Shown: positions 15,180 through 24,680, numbered from the stretch's first letter. The stretch: 64,000 bases of DNA from CBDCWO01 sp965223405 (GCA_965223405.1 CBDCWO010000006.1:2232001-2296000), one strand, 5' to 3'. Translations and numbers: made by a program. The notes: a model not told the origin generated them from the letters alone.

Positions 15180-17597
15180 TTATTTGTAATCCTCATCTTC
15201 CAAATCGAGAAGATTAGCGTATTCATTTTTCTTGTACTTGCTGGCTTGGTCTTGCAAATGAATATCAAGAACTTTAATAGACATTGGTATTCTTGAACAG
15301 TCATCTGGTTTAGTATAAGCTAAAGTAGATAAGAAGAAAATATCTTGCAAGATTGCTTTAAAATCCATTTCCCCATTTACCTTATTAACTAATAATGAAT
15401 TGGATGTTCCTCCTCTGTGAAACTCTTTGCCTGTCGTGCAGATATAGGCTTTATGCTCATTAATAATCCAATAGGAGCCAATCCTCGGGTTGTTACAATT
15501 GTACTGTTTAGTGTTATTATCAAACCAACTGTCTAAGAATCGAAGACTTACTTGGGTTTTCTTAGGGATTTCAACCAATGTAAAACTCGCCTCTTCAGTA
15601 AGGATATGTTTTTCTTCTTTCAAAATTCTAAATGCTTCTTTTATCCCTTCAATTTCTTCGTCAAAAAAATGACCATCTCTATGAAATACAAAATTCCTCA
15701 TTGACCCAAGACTAAAGGCGGCTTCATCTTCAATAATCTCAACCAATGTTTTGACCATTAGGTTTTTGGTCAATTTTTCATGATTCTTTGCTGGTCGGAA
15801 AACTTTTCTATTGTTCTTTGCATATTTATCAGTAAATAAAAACCCTGCTAAATAATTCTTTACATCAATCCCAATAGTCATATCAGCATTTAATGGTGTT
15901 TTCAGAACATATGGATATTTATTGTTAGAAAGTAAAACTTGTTTATTGGCAACATTTCTTAAGTAACCTTTTAACTTGCCTCTTTTATCGAATTTTTTAT
16001 TGTGTATGTCTTGCTTTACAACATAAAAGATTTCTCCTTCTTTATTGGTTCTTTCCTCATAACATTCTTTAACCATGTTGGTATGAATAATAGAACAACT
16101 AATTCCGTAAGACTTTTTTCCAAGCTCTTGAACTAATAAAGCCGCTAACTCATCATGCTCTCTATTACCTCTCCTAAAGTCTGGAATCATGATTAGGGCA
16201 TGAGGGTTTACACCATTACTTTTAAATTTCCCTACGGTTTCAACAATTCGTTTTCCAAGCTTTACATAATTCCGATTTCCAGAAAATTTGTCCTCATAGA
16301 ATTTTATCTCAGGCTTGTATTCATCCCAGGGATACATTGAATTTACAGCATCAATTAAAGCCTCTGTAAATGTTGCCCCCATTGCATTATGAACAGAACG
16401 AGGGAGGAAAATATATTGTGGACAAAACTGTTTGTCCTGTGGTTTATAAAACCCACAATTAGGGTCATTTAATTTATCAAACCTTTCTTTTATGAGTCTG
16501 TTAGGATAAGAAAATGATGATGAAATTAATTCTTGCGAATCACCTATCAAATAATCAGGATAATCAAAAATATCACAATCTATACGATATAATTTAGGTT
16601 GAAGAAAAACCTTTTGAGTTCCGAATCTTATATTATTCAAATACTTCGTTCTAAACCAATTCATTCCTTTTGCTCTATATAATGGGGGAATTATCGAATT
16701 TCTATGAATTTGGCTTCCTTCAAAATCCTCCGTCCCTATTACTTCGTAACACAACCCTGATGCAGTTCCTTGTGTTTCACTTCCTGCTCCATAATAAAGC
16801 AGAACACTACAATCTTCTGGTAAATTCGCCAAAGTCTTTGAATGCGGAAAAGGTGTGGAATTACGAATATCTTCAATAAGTGTTATTTCTTTGTCATTCT
16901 TGATATAGCTATATTCTTTAGCTGTCGCATATTCAAATTCTTCCAGTTTTACGGTGTACCAGTTAGATCCAAATTTGTATAAATAACGCTTGCCCTTATA
17001 TTGTTCATAGAATATTTCAGAAGTTAAATGAGTAGGTAAAGGAATAGGCTTGACATATTTTTTGGTAATATCTACCATTATTCCCCACTTATCACCTAAG
17101 TCAATTGCCCGTACTCTGTACCCTGTAAAAACATCTATGCCTTTTATCCTTTTTGGAGTTTTTGTAAAAAATGGTTGTCCTGTTGCTGGTTGCCAAAGGT
17201 CTCTTTCATTAAATAAACTTCCTTGTGTTTCAAACTGTAAAAATCGCTCACAGATGGCTCTGTCATAAAAGTCTTGGCTATTAAAATTCAGTTCAAAGTT
17301 TTCCTTGGTGTCAAGAAATTTGAATTTTCCACCCCCAACTTTAGGATAATCAACGGGTAATTTTGCAATAATTTCTATTTCGTTCTTAGTAACTAAGTAG
17401 TGTTTATTATTCCGCTCAATTATAGTAATTGGATGCTTTAACTTTCGGCTTAATTTATTGATTATTCTCTGTCGTTTTTTTTGAAAATCCCTGATTTTAT
17501 CATGCAGTCCTTGAACTTCAAATAAGCGATATTGACCAAACAAATCTTGGAGGTTGTCAATTAGAAAAATATTGACATAATAATTTTTAATTTTCAT
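15180..17597 (-). CDS. Long prokaryotic Argonaute
   Basis: 805 aa when started at the ATG at 17597, which overlaps the nuclease stop by 11 bases; an upstream ATG (17666) would overlap it by 80. The PIWI domain is readable: TIGIDV with the first catalytic aspartate (about 578), VFHRDGHF with a second (about 641), and a C-terminal PDDCSRIPMSIKVLD region where the fourth residue is expected. The slicer tetrad may therefore be present; the glutamate-finger residue cannot be fixed by eye. N, PAZ-like and MID regions precede it, consistent with a long Argonaute. These proteins use small nucleic-acid guides to target foreign DNA or RNA. Overlap with the Cas4-like gene indicates coupled translation. 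Confidence 0.9.
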   Translation of the reverse strand: MKIKNYYVNIFLIDNLQDLFGQYRLFEVQGLHDKIRDFQKKRQRIINKLSRKLKHPITIIERNNKHYLVTKNEIEIIAKLPVDYPKVGGGKFKFLDTKENFELNFNSQDFYDRAICERFLQFETQGSLFNERDLWQPATGQPFFTKTPKRIKGIDVFTGYRVRAIDLGDKWGIMVDITKKYVKPIPLPTHLTSEIFYEQYKGKRYLYKFGSNWYTVKLEEFEYATAKEYSYIKNDKEITLIEDIRNSTPFPHSKTLANLPEDCSVLLYYGAGSETQGTASGLCYEVIGTEDFEGSQIHRNSIIPPLYRAKGMNWFRTKYLNNIRFGTQKVFLQPKLYRIDCDIFDYPDYLIGDSQELISSSFSYPNRLIKERFDKLNDPNCGFYKPQDKQFCPQYIFLPRSVHNAMGATFTEALIDAVNSMYPWDEYKPEIKFYEDKFSGNRNYVKLGKRIVETVGKFKSNGVNPHALIMIPDFRRGNREHDELAALLVQELGKKSYGISCSIIHTNMVKECYEERTNKEGEIFYVVKQDIHNKKFDKRGKLKGYLRNVANKQVLLSNNKYPYVLKTPLNADMTIGIDVKNYLAGFLFTDKYAKNNRKVFRPAKNHEKLTKNLMVKTLVEIIEDEAAFSLGSMRNFVFHRDGHFFDEEIEGIKEAFRILKEEKHILTEEASFTLVEIPKKTQVSLRFLDSWFDNNTKQYNCNNPRIGSYWIINEHKAYICTTGKEFHRGGTSNSLLVNKVNGEMDFKAILQDIFFLSTLAYTKPDDCSRIPMSIKVLDIHLQDQASKYKKNEYANLLDLEDEDYK

Positions 17598-18519
17598 TGT
17601 TACAAAGTTTTTGGAACGGACAAATAAGACAGGTTTCTCCATCATATGCAGTATCAAAATCTTCAAGATTTAAATCTTTCAATTTCATTTCTGAACCTGT
17701 CCTGTTCAATTTAAAAATATAGTCAGAAAGCTTTTCCTCCGTATTCTCAATCAGACCTTGACTAATTTTGTATTTACGTGGAATATTTCTTAGAAGTTGA
17801 TATTCTAAAAGTTCATAATCTAAAATATCATATCCTTCTAAATACTTATTGAAGTCTCTATGTGGCTTACATGTATTAAGGGCTAAAGCATATAATAATA
17901 GTTGGTCTATATAACTTCGATTCCCTGTGTAATGAACTTTCCAATCTATTATAAGAGGAGGTCTATTTTCCCAAAATAGCATGAGGTCAGGAACGCCTCT
18001 AACAGATACATCATCATATTTAAAATTTAAAGGTCGCTGTGCAATTAAATAATCACTCTCCTCCATTAACTCAACTATTTCATCATTACATAGCAAATTG
18101 GTAAGTGAAATTTCTATATCAAGCCAAGCCTTACTCCAATCTTCCTCTTTTAAACCATCACCAATTTCGAGTTCAATCAAAGCTGCATATTTATCTTGAT
18201 TGTAAGACTTTTTAATCGATGCATCTTTGTATAGCTTTTGCTCTGCAAATTCTCTTCTTGTGGTAAAAACTTTATGAGCAAATTCTAAAGCATCATCTAA
18301 TTCAGCAGCATACCCTTTATTTAGGGTAGCAACTATATATTCATCAATAGTATAATCAACAACGTCCCCCCTAAAAGCATGAATAGATTTCAAATTAGAA
18401 AGTTCGATAACCTTTAAGCGATAAGGGTCTTTAGTGTTTGCGCACCAAACCTTCTTTTTGAAAAACCATTGCCGTTGGCACTTTTGAAAAAGTCTGAAAT
18501 TTGAGAATGAATGAATCAT
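17587..18519 (-). CDS. Cas4-like PD-(D/E)XK nuclease
   Basis: 310 aa. The nuclease core is VRGVPDLML (D178) and IIDWKVHY (D192-W-K194), followed by DQLLLYALAL (Q206, Y210), the RecB/Cas4 pattern. Cysteines at about 14, 297, 300 and 306 (FQKCQRQ near the N-terminus and CLICPFQKLC at the end) match the four ligands of a Cas4-type 4Fe-4S cluster. Cas4-type nucleases next to Argonaute genes have been noted before. It may supply guide precursors or degrade targeted DNA. It overlaps the XRE gene by 4 bases and the Argonaute gene by 11. Confidence 0.85.
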   Translation of the reverse strand: MIHSFSNFRLFQKCQRQWFFKKKVWCANTKDPYRLKVIELSNLKSIHAFRGDVVDYTIDEYIVATLNKGYAAELDDALEFAHKVFTTRREFAEQKLYKDASIKKSYNQDKYAALIELEIGDGLKEEDWSKAWLDIEISLTNLLCNDEIVELMEESDYLIAQRPLNFKYDDVSVRGVPDLMLFWENRPPLIIDWKVHYTGNRSYIDQLLLYALALNTCKPHRDFNKYLEGYDILDYELLEYQLLRNIPRKYKISQGLIENTEEKLSDYIFKLNRTGSEMKLKDLNLEDFDTAYDGETCLICPFQKLCNNEN

Positions 18520-18857
18520 CTTTTTTTGCGGTTTCTGATAAAATCTAAATAATCTATAAGTTCTTCTTCCTCATTAGAGGAAAGTTTTCCAAGACGGTTT
18601 TGAGCCATTAGTTTTTCAGAATGAGGTTCTTGGGTAGCTTTTGGTACTGGGTACCCTGCCCTTTCCATCAATTCTTCATAGGTTGCTTCGTAGAGTTCTG
18701 CCAGTTTGTATAAATTGGAAGGCGAAGGTTGTTTGACTTTACCTGTTTCCAATTGACTTAAATAAGCATTTGAAACGCCTGCTCGAGATTCAACTTCTCT
18801 TAATGTGAATCCCTTTTCCAAACGCAAGGATCTTAAATACTCTCCATAATTCGCCAT
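18516..18857 (-). CDS. XRE-family transcriptional regulator
   Basis: 113 aa with an N-terminal helix-turn-helix (LRSLRLEKGFTLREVESRAG then NAYLSQLETGK) and a short C-terminal helical part. First gene of the Argonaute operon; its stop overlaps the nuclease start by 4 bases. Two similar inverted repeats lie over the promoter just upstream (18869-18921), so it probably represses its own operon. XRE proteins of this size are often paired with HExxH metallopeptidases, and one is encoded at the far end of this operon. Confidence 0.85.
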   Translation of the reverse strand: MANYGEYLRSLRLEKGFTLREVESRAGVSNAYLSQLETGKVKQPSPSNLYKLAELYEATYEELMERAGYPVPKATQEPHSEKLMAQNRLGKLSSNEEEELIDYLDFIRNRKKR

Positions 18858-18868
18858 AATAAGGTTTT

Positions 18869-18921
18869 TTTGCTAAGAATGTGTAGCAAAGATAATAAAT
18901 CTTGCTAAATTTATCAAGCAA
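18869..18921 (-). promoter_or_regulatory. Promoter and twin operators of the Argonaute operon
   Basis: On the minus strand a TTG (18917-18915) and TATCTTTG (18894-18887) are spaced by 20 bp, fitting the Bacteroidota -33/-7 pattern. Two dyads share the same half-site: TTTGCTA-N8-TAGCAAA (18869-18890), overlapping the -7 box, and TTGCT-N10-AGCAA (18902-18921), overlapping the -33. Their centres are 32 bp apart, about three helical turns. The layout suggests cooperative repression by the XRE protein. Confidence 0.65.
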
Positions 18922-18956
18922 TGTTTTATAAAACCAATCCTCTGTCACACTATATA

Positions 18957-18964
18957 TAATTTTG
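18957..18964 (+). promoter_or_regulatory. Possible -7 box for the 18986 gene
   Basis: TAATTTTG matches the TAnnTTTG consensus and lies about 20 bp before the TTG start of the next plus-strand gene. No good -33 element is visible. Confidence 0.35.
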
Positions 18965-18985
18965 GGTCAATCTAATTAGGCACCT

Positions 18986-20380
18986 TTGAATCGATCACAG
19001 CTAAATCTCATTTTTCGGTTTGTTTTGATTACATTGACTCTTTCTCCAAAAGAAGTTCTGGGTCAAATATCAGCGCTTAAAAAAGCTGAACAAAATCAGC
19101 TAGACAAAAACTTCAATAGAACTGCATATTTCAACAATGTCTTAAGCTCCAAATACAGTAAAGTAAAAGAGTGGTGTAAAACAAATGGATATGTAATAAC
19201 TGATGTCAAATTCAGTTATGAAGAACGATTTGGTGGTAATAAAGTGAAATTCCTTTCTAAAGTAAGTTTTAGATTAACTGAACATGACGATTTTGTTAAA
19301 GCCCGTCAAACTAATACCGCTGCTAGTTACTATTCATTTATGGTGAAATATAGAAATGGTCCATTATCCAAAAGAGCTCAGGATAACTTTTTTACAAAAC
19401 TTGAATCTATCAATGAGTGTTCAAAATATTCAAAATTAAGTCCTCATCTCAAAGCAAGATTGATCGTAAAAGCGTTTCTAATTGTGCAATACAATCACAA
19501 AGCAAGTACTGCTTCAGAGTTTCTTCAATCCTTTCCGGATACCAAATATGAAAGAGATGTACAGAAATACCTTTGCGATTTTTCAGATAATATTCAAGAA
19601 TGTAAGAAGTACGCCAGGTTGCATAAACAGATTTATGAATGCTTAAACAAGAAAGCATATGCCATAGTGAAAAGAGAAGCTGAAATTTCCGATTACAGCA
19701 CTTATTTAAAAACCTTCCCAAATAGTGAGAAGTATTCAGAAATAGCTTCTTTAATGGTATCAAAGATTGATAATTGTGAAACTGGTGGAAAATTAATAGA
19801 AACACACCCGGAATTAAGTTCAGAAATAGATGCTCAATCTAGTAGAATAGCATTGGACGGAGGAATAGAAATAATGAAATCGTATGTAGAATTTATTCCA
19901 ACAGGTTACAAAGTGGAAGAATTCAAAGATGTCATTCGAAAAGATAACCTGGAAAAAATAAGAATTGCTGAACTACGTCAATTGGAAACCCAGCGAATAA
20001 AAAGAGAAAAGGAACTCGCTGCTAAATCTGAACGTGAGCGAAGACAACGTCAAGAGGAACAGAAAAGAGAGGAACGAGAAAGAAAGATTAGGAATAATTC
20101 AATTACCTCAAAATGGCTTCTAGGAGATAAGGTTTGTTCAAAAGGAAGTTCCTCTCAGCAACTCCAAGGAGTGATTGAAAAATTTAATTCTAATCGATCA
20201 AATATTCAGATTAAGATCCTAGGTGGAGTATCCGGATTATTTGATGGTGAAGAAATCAATAAAGACAAGGTTATCTGGACTACATCTTCAAAATGGTACA
20301 AATGTATAGGCGACGAGGATATTGATTATACACTTGAGAAAGAGAGTAAATGCAAATGGTTCTACAGGAAATTCAGATGA
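18986..20380 (+). CDS. Secreted helical protein with beta-barrel-like C-terminal domain
   Basis: 464 aa from a TTG start. An N-terminal hydrophobic segment (FRFVLITLTL) ending near EVLGQ suggests secretion. The middle (about 110-300) is helical with repeated Y-x(n)-FP-N/D elements (YNHKASTASEFLQSFPDT, YSTYLKTFPNS), reminiscent of TPR-type repeats. Residues 320-375 are a highly charged coiled coil rich in R, E and K. The C-terminus has a small domain (LLGDKVCSKG, GVIEKFN). The frame ends at 20380, but a homologous second domain continues in another frame, so the gene is probably frameshifted near 20330-20380. Function unknown. Confidence 0.55.
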   Translation: MNRSQLNLIFRFVLITLTLSPKEVLGQISALKKAEQNQLDKNFNRTAYFNNVLSSKYSKVKEWCKTNGYVITDVKFSYEERFGGNKVKFLSKVSFRLTEHDDFVKARQTNTAASYYSFMVKYRNGPLSKRAQDNFFTKLESINECSKYSKLSPHLKARLIVKAFLIVQYNHKASTASEFLQSFPDTKYERDVQKYLCDFSDNIQECKKYARLHKQIYECLNKKAYAIVKREAEISDYSTYLKTFPNSEKYSEIASLMVSKIDNCETGGKLIETHPELSSEIDAQSSRIALDGGIEIMKSYVEFIPTGYKVEEFKDVIRKDNLEKIRIAELRQLETQRIKREKELAAKSERERRQRQEEQKREERERKIRNNSITSKWLLGDKVCSKGSSSQQLQGVIEKFNSNRSNIQIKILGGVSGLFDGEEINKDKVIWTTSSKWYKCIGDEDIDYTLEKESKCKWFYRKFR

Positions 20381-20627
20381 TTATAAATTTCGAATTGGGG
20401 ACATAGTAAGTTGCCGTCAATGGAATAATGATAGTGGATGGGATGGCATCATTGTAGACAAAGCTGATGGTAAATACAAAGTTGAAGTAACCAAGGTTGA
20501 AGTTAATGGTTTCTTTGTTTGGAAACTTGACCCGGACGACTGTACTGGGAATAAATATCTGTCATACGAAGATGTTGAGAAGCGGGAACCAACCTACATA
20601 TGGATTAGTGAATATTGCATTGATTAA
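20322..20627 (+). pseudogene. Frame-shifted C-terminal domain of the 18986 gene
   Basis: This frame has no good start of its own and overlaps the end of the previous frame. It encodes FRIGDIVSCRQWN, GIIVDKADGKYKVEV and LDPDDC, resembling the last domain of the upstream protein (LLGDKVCSKG, GVIEKFN). A +/-1 shift around 20330-20380 would join both into one protein of about 545 aa with two copies of the domain. Sequencing error, a real mutation or recoding are all possible. Confidence 0.5.
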
Positions 20628-20631
20628 ACTG

Positions 20632-21189
20632 ATGAAAATGAGCAAGGAGCATTTAGTTACTTTCATTCTTTTACTAGTGTCAACGTTTACTTATTCGCAG
20701 AAAGGACAAGTAATTGGACTTGGATATGGATTAGGTAATGTTACAAAGTCCGAGCCATCGTTTGAAGTTAGAGACACCATGTTTTCGGAACTTCACCTAA
20801 AGGGCGAATGGGTAACGGAAACTTCTATTGTGGTTGGATTTGAAGTCCATAAATCAATAGGCAAAGAATTAAGATATATTGATGCACGAGTAAAGGGTGG
20901 AGCAAACTTGTTTAAAACAAACAGGCTTCAAATCCCCTTGAGTGTCTATTTTGGCTACTACAACCTTTCCCAAAATAAAGGTCCGAAATATGGCAATGTT
21001 ACATACGGCATATCCGGAGGTCTCCGTTTTTACCTCACCAATATAAGTATTCAAGGTACTTTTGACTACGGCTCTAACTTGGTGTCTCAAATTGATGATC
21101 AAGAGTTTAATGATCCTCCAGGGAATTTCAGGAGGTTCATAGTCCATATTGGAGTGAACTATTATCTCAAGAATAAGGCTGGTAGTTAA
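20632..21189 (+). CDS. Outer-membrane beta-barrel protein, small
   Basis: About 185 aa from ATG 20632 (or 20638), just after the preceding stop; longer in-frame starts run antisense to nothing but overlap the previous gene. A signal peptide (VTFILLLVSTFTYSQ) is followed by alternating strands (VIGLGYGLG, VVGFEVHKS, YGISGGLRFYL) and an aromatic end (VHIGVNYYLKN), typical of 8- to 10-stranded outer-membrane barrels. Function unknown. Spacing of a few bases suggests co-transcription with the gene before. Confidence 0.65.
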   Translation: MKMSKEHLVTFILLLVSTFTYSQKGQVIGLGYGLGNVTKSEPSFEVRDTMFSELHLKGEWVTETSIVVGFEVHKSIGKELRYIDARVKGGANLFKTNRLQIPLSVYFGYYNLSQNKGPKYGNVTYGISGGLRFYLTNISIQGTFDYGSNLVSQIDDQEFNDPPGNFRRFIVHIGVNYYLKNKAGS

Positions 21190-21237
21190 ATTCCTTCACT
21201 GCCATTTCTGAAGTATTTCACCTATTTTTGCTAATAA

Positions 21238-22269
21238 ACGTGAATAATGTTTAAGCGGCTGTAAGGAGGAGCTGTAAATTATCAGTTTTTTCAGTTGAGA
21301 TATTCAAAGAAGGTTTTTTTGGTAAGAACTGATATGCTATTAACCCAGCAACCAGATTTATAAAAAACCCTTTAGGGGCTCGATGTCTGGAATGTTCAAT
21401 AGAACAGATATTTTTCAATTCATCATTGACCGATTCGATAAGAGCTCTTTTTCTCAATAGGATTTTATCGATATCTGATAGATTTTGATCTTTCATGTTT
21501 TTGCGTGTTTTATAAATTAGATGTACACCATCATTCCATAAAAAGTCGGCCAGAGCTTTTGAAATATAGCCTCTGTCCCCGTAAAGTTTTCCAAATATGT
21601 TTTCAGTTAAAGAAGTGATTACCTGTAGGTTACGATCATCTACATTGGCTTTTGTTAGGTAAAAACTCAGAATTTCTCCCATATCATTAATTACTAAATG
21701 CAACTTGAAACCATAGAACCAACCCATGGTACCTTTACTTTTTGCTGCAAACCCCTTCATTACTTTATGTTGTTTTTCTCGCTTAATATGACATGCCTTA
21801 ATCGTAGTAGAATCTATGAAATTGATACCTCTACTACAACCTAATCCATACTGTTTGAGGAATAATAGTAGAGGAATTATTACTTTTTGCTGTGTTTGGT
21901 TGAACCGTTCATAGGAAACAAGATCAGGAAACAAGTGCATCCAATATCGTCTAACCATTTCATTATAAAATGACTTGAAATTAGTGTAATGGCTATGATG
22001 AAAGCATATCAATATGGTCATCATTTCAGAGTCTGATAGTCTACTTTTCCTATTGCGTGTACATTTTTTACCGTCTTGAAGCCTGAAATATTGAATTTGT
22101 TGAGAGAATTCTTTATAAAAGTCATCCACAGCAACATAAATTTCTGTAATTTTATCATCAAACATATGGAGGAGTTTAATATTATTTAATTGTGTTTCAA
22201 CTGTTAATATATTAAATATCCTCCTATGTTTTAAATTAAAACAACAGTTTTTTTATCCATTATTCACGT
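21238..22269 (-). mobile_element. Complete IS982-family insertion sequence
   Basis: 1032 bp bounded by ACGTGAATAATG at 21238 and its inverted copy CATTATTCACGT ending at 22269. TAATAA is present directly outside both ends (21232-21237 and 22270-22275), giving a 6-bp target duplication. One intact transposase inside. The clean duplication points to a recent insertion. Confidence 0.88.
21251..22165 (-). CDS. IS982-family transposase
   Basis: 304 aa. N-terminus ITEIYVAVDDFYKEF is typical of IS982. Catalytic residues: D in INFIDSTTIKAC, D in KLYGDRGYISK, and E in RALIESVNDELKN. Full length, no frameshift. Unlike the two other IS982 remnants in the island, which come from a different lineage. Confidence 0.92.
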   Translation of the reverse strand: MFDDKITEIYVAVDDFYKEFSQQIQYFRLQDGKKCTRNRKSRLSDSEMMTILICFHHSHYTNFKSFYNEMVRRYWMHLFPDLVSYERFNQTQQKVIIPLLLFLKQYGLGCSRGINFIDSTTIKACHIKREKQHKVMKGFAAKSKGTMGWFYGFKLHLVINDMGEILSFYLTKANVDDRNLQVITSLTENIFGKLYGDRGYISKALADFLWNDGVHLIYKTRKNMKDQNLSDIDKILLRKRALIESVNDELKNICSIEHSRHRAPKGFFINLVAGLIAYQFLPKKPSLNISTEKTDNLQLLLTAA

Positions 22270-22376
22270 TAATAAAGTTCTGTTACTAAGATTGCAAGGG
22301 AAACATTCTGGAGTAGATTCAATGCATATTATAGTTAAGTCAGATAAATAGGAATAGGTTTCGAAATGCTTGTCAC

Positions 22377-24680
22377 TCACCTAACCACCAAAACATCTCC
22401 ACTAACTACCTTTTCATTTCCATATAAATCTCTATATCTAAAATGATAAATGTAGACTCCAGAGGGAGATTGCTTGTTCTTCATATTTCCGTCCCATTTG
22501 GTTTTAGAAGTGGTAATAAGATTACCCCAACGGTTAAAAATGGAAAGCGATACTGGGATTACATCTTCCAGGTAATGGATTTCAAAAAGGTCATTAACTC
22601 CATCTCCATTGGGAGAAAATAGGTTTGGTATAAATATACGTGGAGGTTCATTACAGATTTCGACTACCAGGTCATGTTCGTAATCCCGACATTCGGAACT
22701 ATACCTTAAGGTATGTTTACCGAGAGAATCTACTGCAAAAGCACAAGGAACTTCTCGATGGTCCCAGGTGATGTCTGACATGCCTTCACTACAAAAGTCA
22801 AATACAGGTTGGTTTCCACACCAATAAATAACCGGGTCAATATTAATATTTGGTTCCTGCTTGTAATTGGGAGTAAACTCCCAGGGTAGTTTTCCGCATA
22901 CAGTGCTCAGTTGATAATTGTAAGTTCCTGGTAAGAATATACTGATGTCTTCCGCCATTTGACCGAGATCATCAACAATACCGTAGATCCCGGAAATGGT
23001 ATCCAATACAATTCGGATCGTATCTCCCTCACAGTAGGAAGTACCGCTAAGATCAGGTAGTTGATCAGGGTCGAACCAGTGTATGGTAATATCGTCATAT
23101 ACCAGTGAACAAAGTCCGGCAGCGGTTATTTCCACTCCATAATATCCGGGATTGTTTGCCTGATATATGGAGCCGGTATTGCTATCATTCCATGCAAAAG
23201 CAATACCCTGAGAAGCACTCAGGTCCAACAATACTGGCGTTCCTTTACAAACGACCGTATCATCAGGGAGAGTTTCATATACAGGGGAAAGAATTTCTAC
23301 TTCGCGGATCACCGAGTCCACGCTTTCACCACAGTTGTAAACACACATGCAGACGTTGTATATTCCTGCCTTGCGAAAGATGTGGGTAGGTGAGGTATCG
23401 CGGGAACTATTTAAGGTGCCGGATAGAGGATCATCAAAACTCCATACTACCGAATCGAATTCGTTGATAAAACGTGGATGAAAGGATATTGGACGGTAAG
23501 GACAATTACCTTCTGACGTAAAATTATGATGCTTACGGAAAGGAAATAAAACCGGCAGAAAAGTCTGATCACCGGACCTTTCTCCTTCCAGGAAGATTCC
23601 TTCTCTCTTATATGAACATGCAGTACCCCTTTGATTTGGAAATTCGATTAGCCCCAGATGGTCAGCATTATCAGCAGCGACATAGATCTTCATATCCGGA
23701 CCAATTGATAGATTATTATAAACAAATTTACTACGAATCGTAATACTATCAATGCGGATTTGAGAGGATAGTACTGTGCGAAAATTCCGTGAAGTCAAAT
23801 CATATTGATCCAAATGTTGCCATGCTTCCCTCACACTATTTGTGGAGACATATAGTAAAGAAGCATCAGGTGAAAAGGAAACCGAGTTTATACCACTGGT
23901 AGGATCATCATCAACCAGTACCGGAAGATTAATAGGGCTGGAAACTGTACCGGTTCCAGGATTAAAATCTGCCACCGTTAACACACCATTGTGATTTAAT
24001 AATGCAACATTGAATCCATTCAACGATACACGGATCCGATCATAACAACTAGCTGATGCAGATCCGATTGTCGATACCACTGCGTTTTCATTAATACCAT
24101 TCTCATTGATCAGAAAGCTGTGCACTTTTAGCTCATCTGCATCCGGGAGTAACAACCAAAAATCAATATTGTTGGAATGCCTGATTAATGCGGTGGTAGG
24201 TTTTACGATTTCAGCAAAGTTAATCGTCGATTTATTGGATACTATCCCCGGAGAAACTGATAAATCTACGTGCGCATATTTAAGTTGCATTTCATCAAAG
24301 CTTTGATTTCCATCAAATAATACAACCAAGTATTCCGAGTTTTTACAAGGAACAGGGATAATCACAGGTATACTTTTTATAACCAGAATATCACTAAAAA
24401 CATTGTGACCATTTACCAGGGTTTGATGATCCTTTCCCCAAATCGATCGTCCATTGGTATACAATAACAGATTGCCTACATTATCGCTTAAGACTGCAGG
24501 ATGCTTATCGATACCAAAAATATTTCCATTTTGAAGCACTGTTGGAGGAGATCGATTAAAATCAAGGCCAAGCCAGTCGCTAAAATACCATATGTTGGAT
24601 TCATTCTGACTTGCAAGAGGAATGTAGCCTAAAAGTGTGAATAGGAAGTACAAAATATATTTCTGTCCGCACAATTTCAT
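22377..24680 (-). CDS. T9SS type B sorting domain-containing protein
   Basis: A 767 aa secreted protein. A signal peptide (residues 1-24, ending LASQN) is followed by a propeller-like N-terminal half with NIWYFSDWLGLDFN and many strand repeats, a PKD-like domain around VVWSFDDPLSG and HIFRKAGIYNVC (about 400-460), Ig-like repeats, and a C-terminal gliding-motility-associated sorting domain (IFIPNLFSPNGDGVNDLF, IFNRWGNLI, SGVYIYHFRYRD). Such cargo crosses the outer membrane through the type IX system and is fixed at the cell surface. Its start overlaps the DUF4221-like gene by 4 bases, so the two are translationally coupled. Confidence 0.88.
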   Translation of the reverse strand: MKLCGQKYILYFLFTLLGYIPLASQNESNIWYFSDWLGLDFNRSPPTVLQNGNIFGIDKHPAVLSDNVGNLLLYTNGRSIWGKDHQTLVNGHNVFSDILVIKSIPVIIPVPCKNSEYLVVLFDGNQSFDEMQLKYAHVDLSVSPGIVSNKSTINFAEIVKPTTALIRHSNNIDFWLLLPDADELKVHSFLINENGINENAVVSTIGSASASCYDRIRVSLNGFNVALLNHNGVLTVADFNPGTGTVSSPINLPVLVDDDPTSGINSVSFSPDASLLYVSTNSVREAWQHLDQYDLTSRNFRTVLSSQIRIDSITIRSKFVYNNLSIGPDMKIYVAADNADHLGLIEFPNQRGTACSYKREGIFLEGERSGDQTFLPVLFPFRKHHNFTSEGNCPYRPISFHPRFINEFDSVVWSFDDPLSGTLNSSRDTSPTHIFRKAGIYNVCMCVYNCGESVDSVIREVEILSPVYETLPDDTVVCKGTPVLLDLSASQGIAFAWNDSNTGSIYQANNPGYYGVEITAAGLCSLVYDDITIHWFDPDQLPDLSGTSYCEGDTIRIVLDTISGIYGIVDDLGQMAEDISIFLPGTYNYQLSTVCGKLPWEFTPNYKQEPNINIDPVIYWCGNQPVFDFCSEGMSDITWDHREVPCAFAVDSLGKHTLRYSSECRDYEHDLVVEICNEPPRIFIPNLFSPNGDGVNDLFEIHYLEDVIPVSLSIFNRWGNLITTSKTKWDGNMKNKQSPSGVYIYHFRYRDLYGNEKVVSGDVLVVR

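Noticed and set aside
17598..17666. Upstream ATG of the Argonaute gene
   Set aside because: It would overlap the nuclease's cluster-cysteine codons by about 80 bases; the 11-base overlap at 17597 is the usual coupled arrangement.
17587..18519. Cas4-like gene as part of a CRISPR adaptation module
   Set aside because: There is no cas1, cas2 or array; overlaps tie it to the Argonaute gene.
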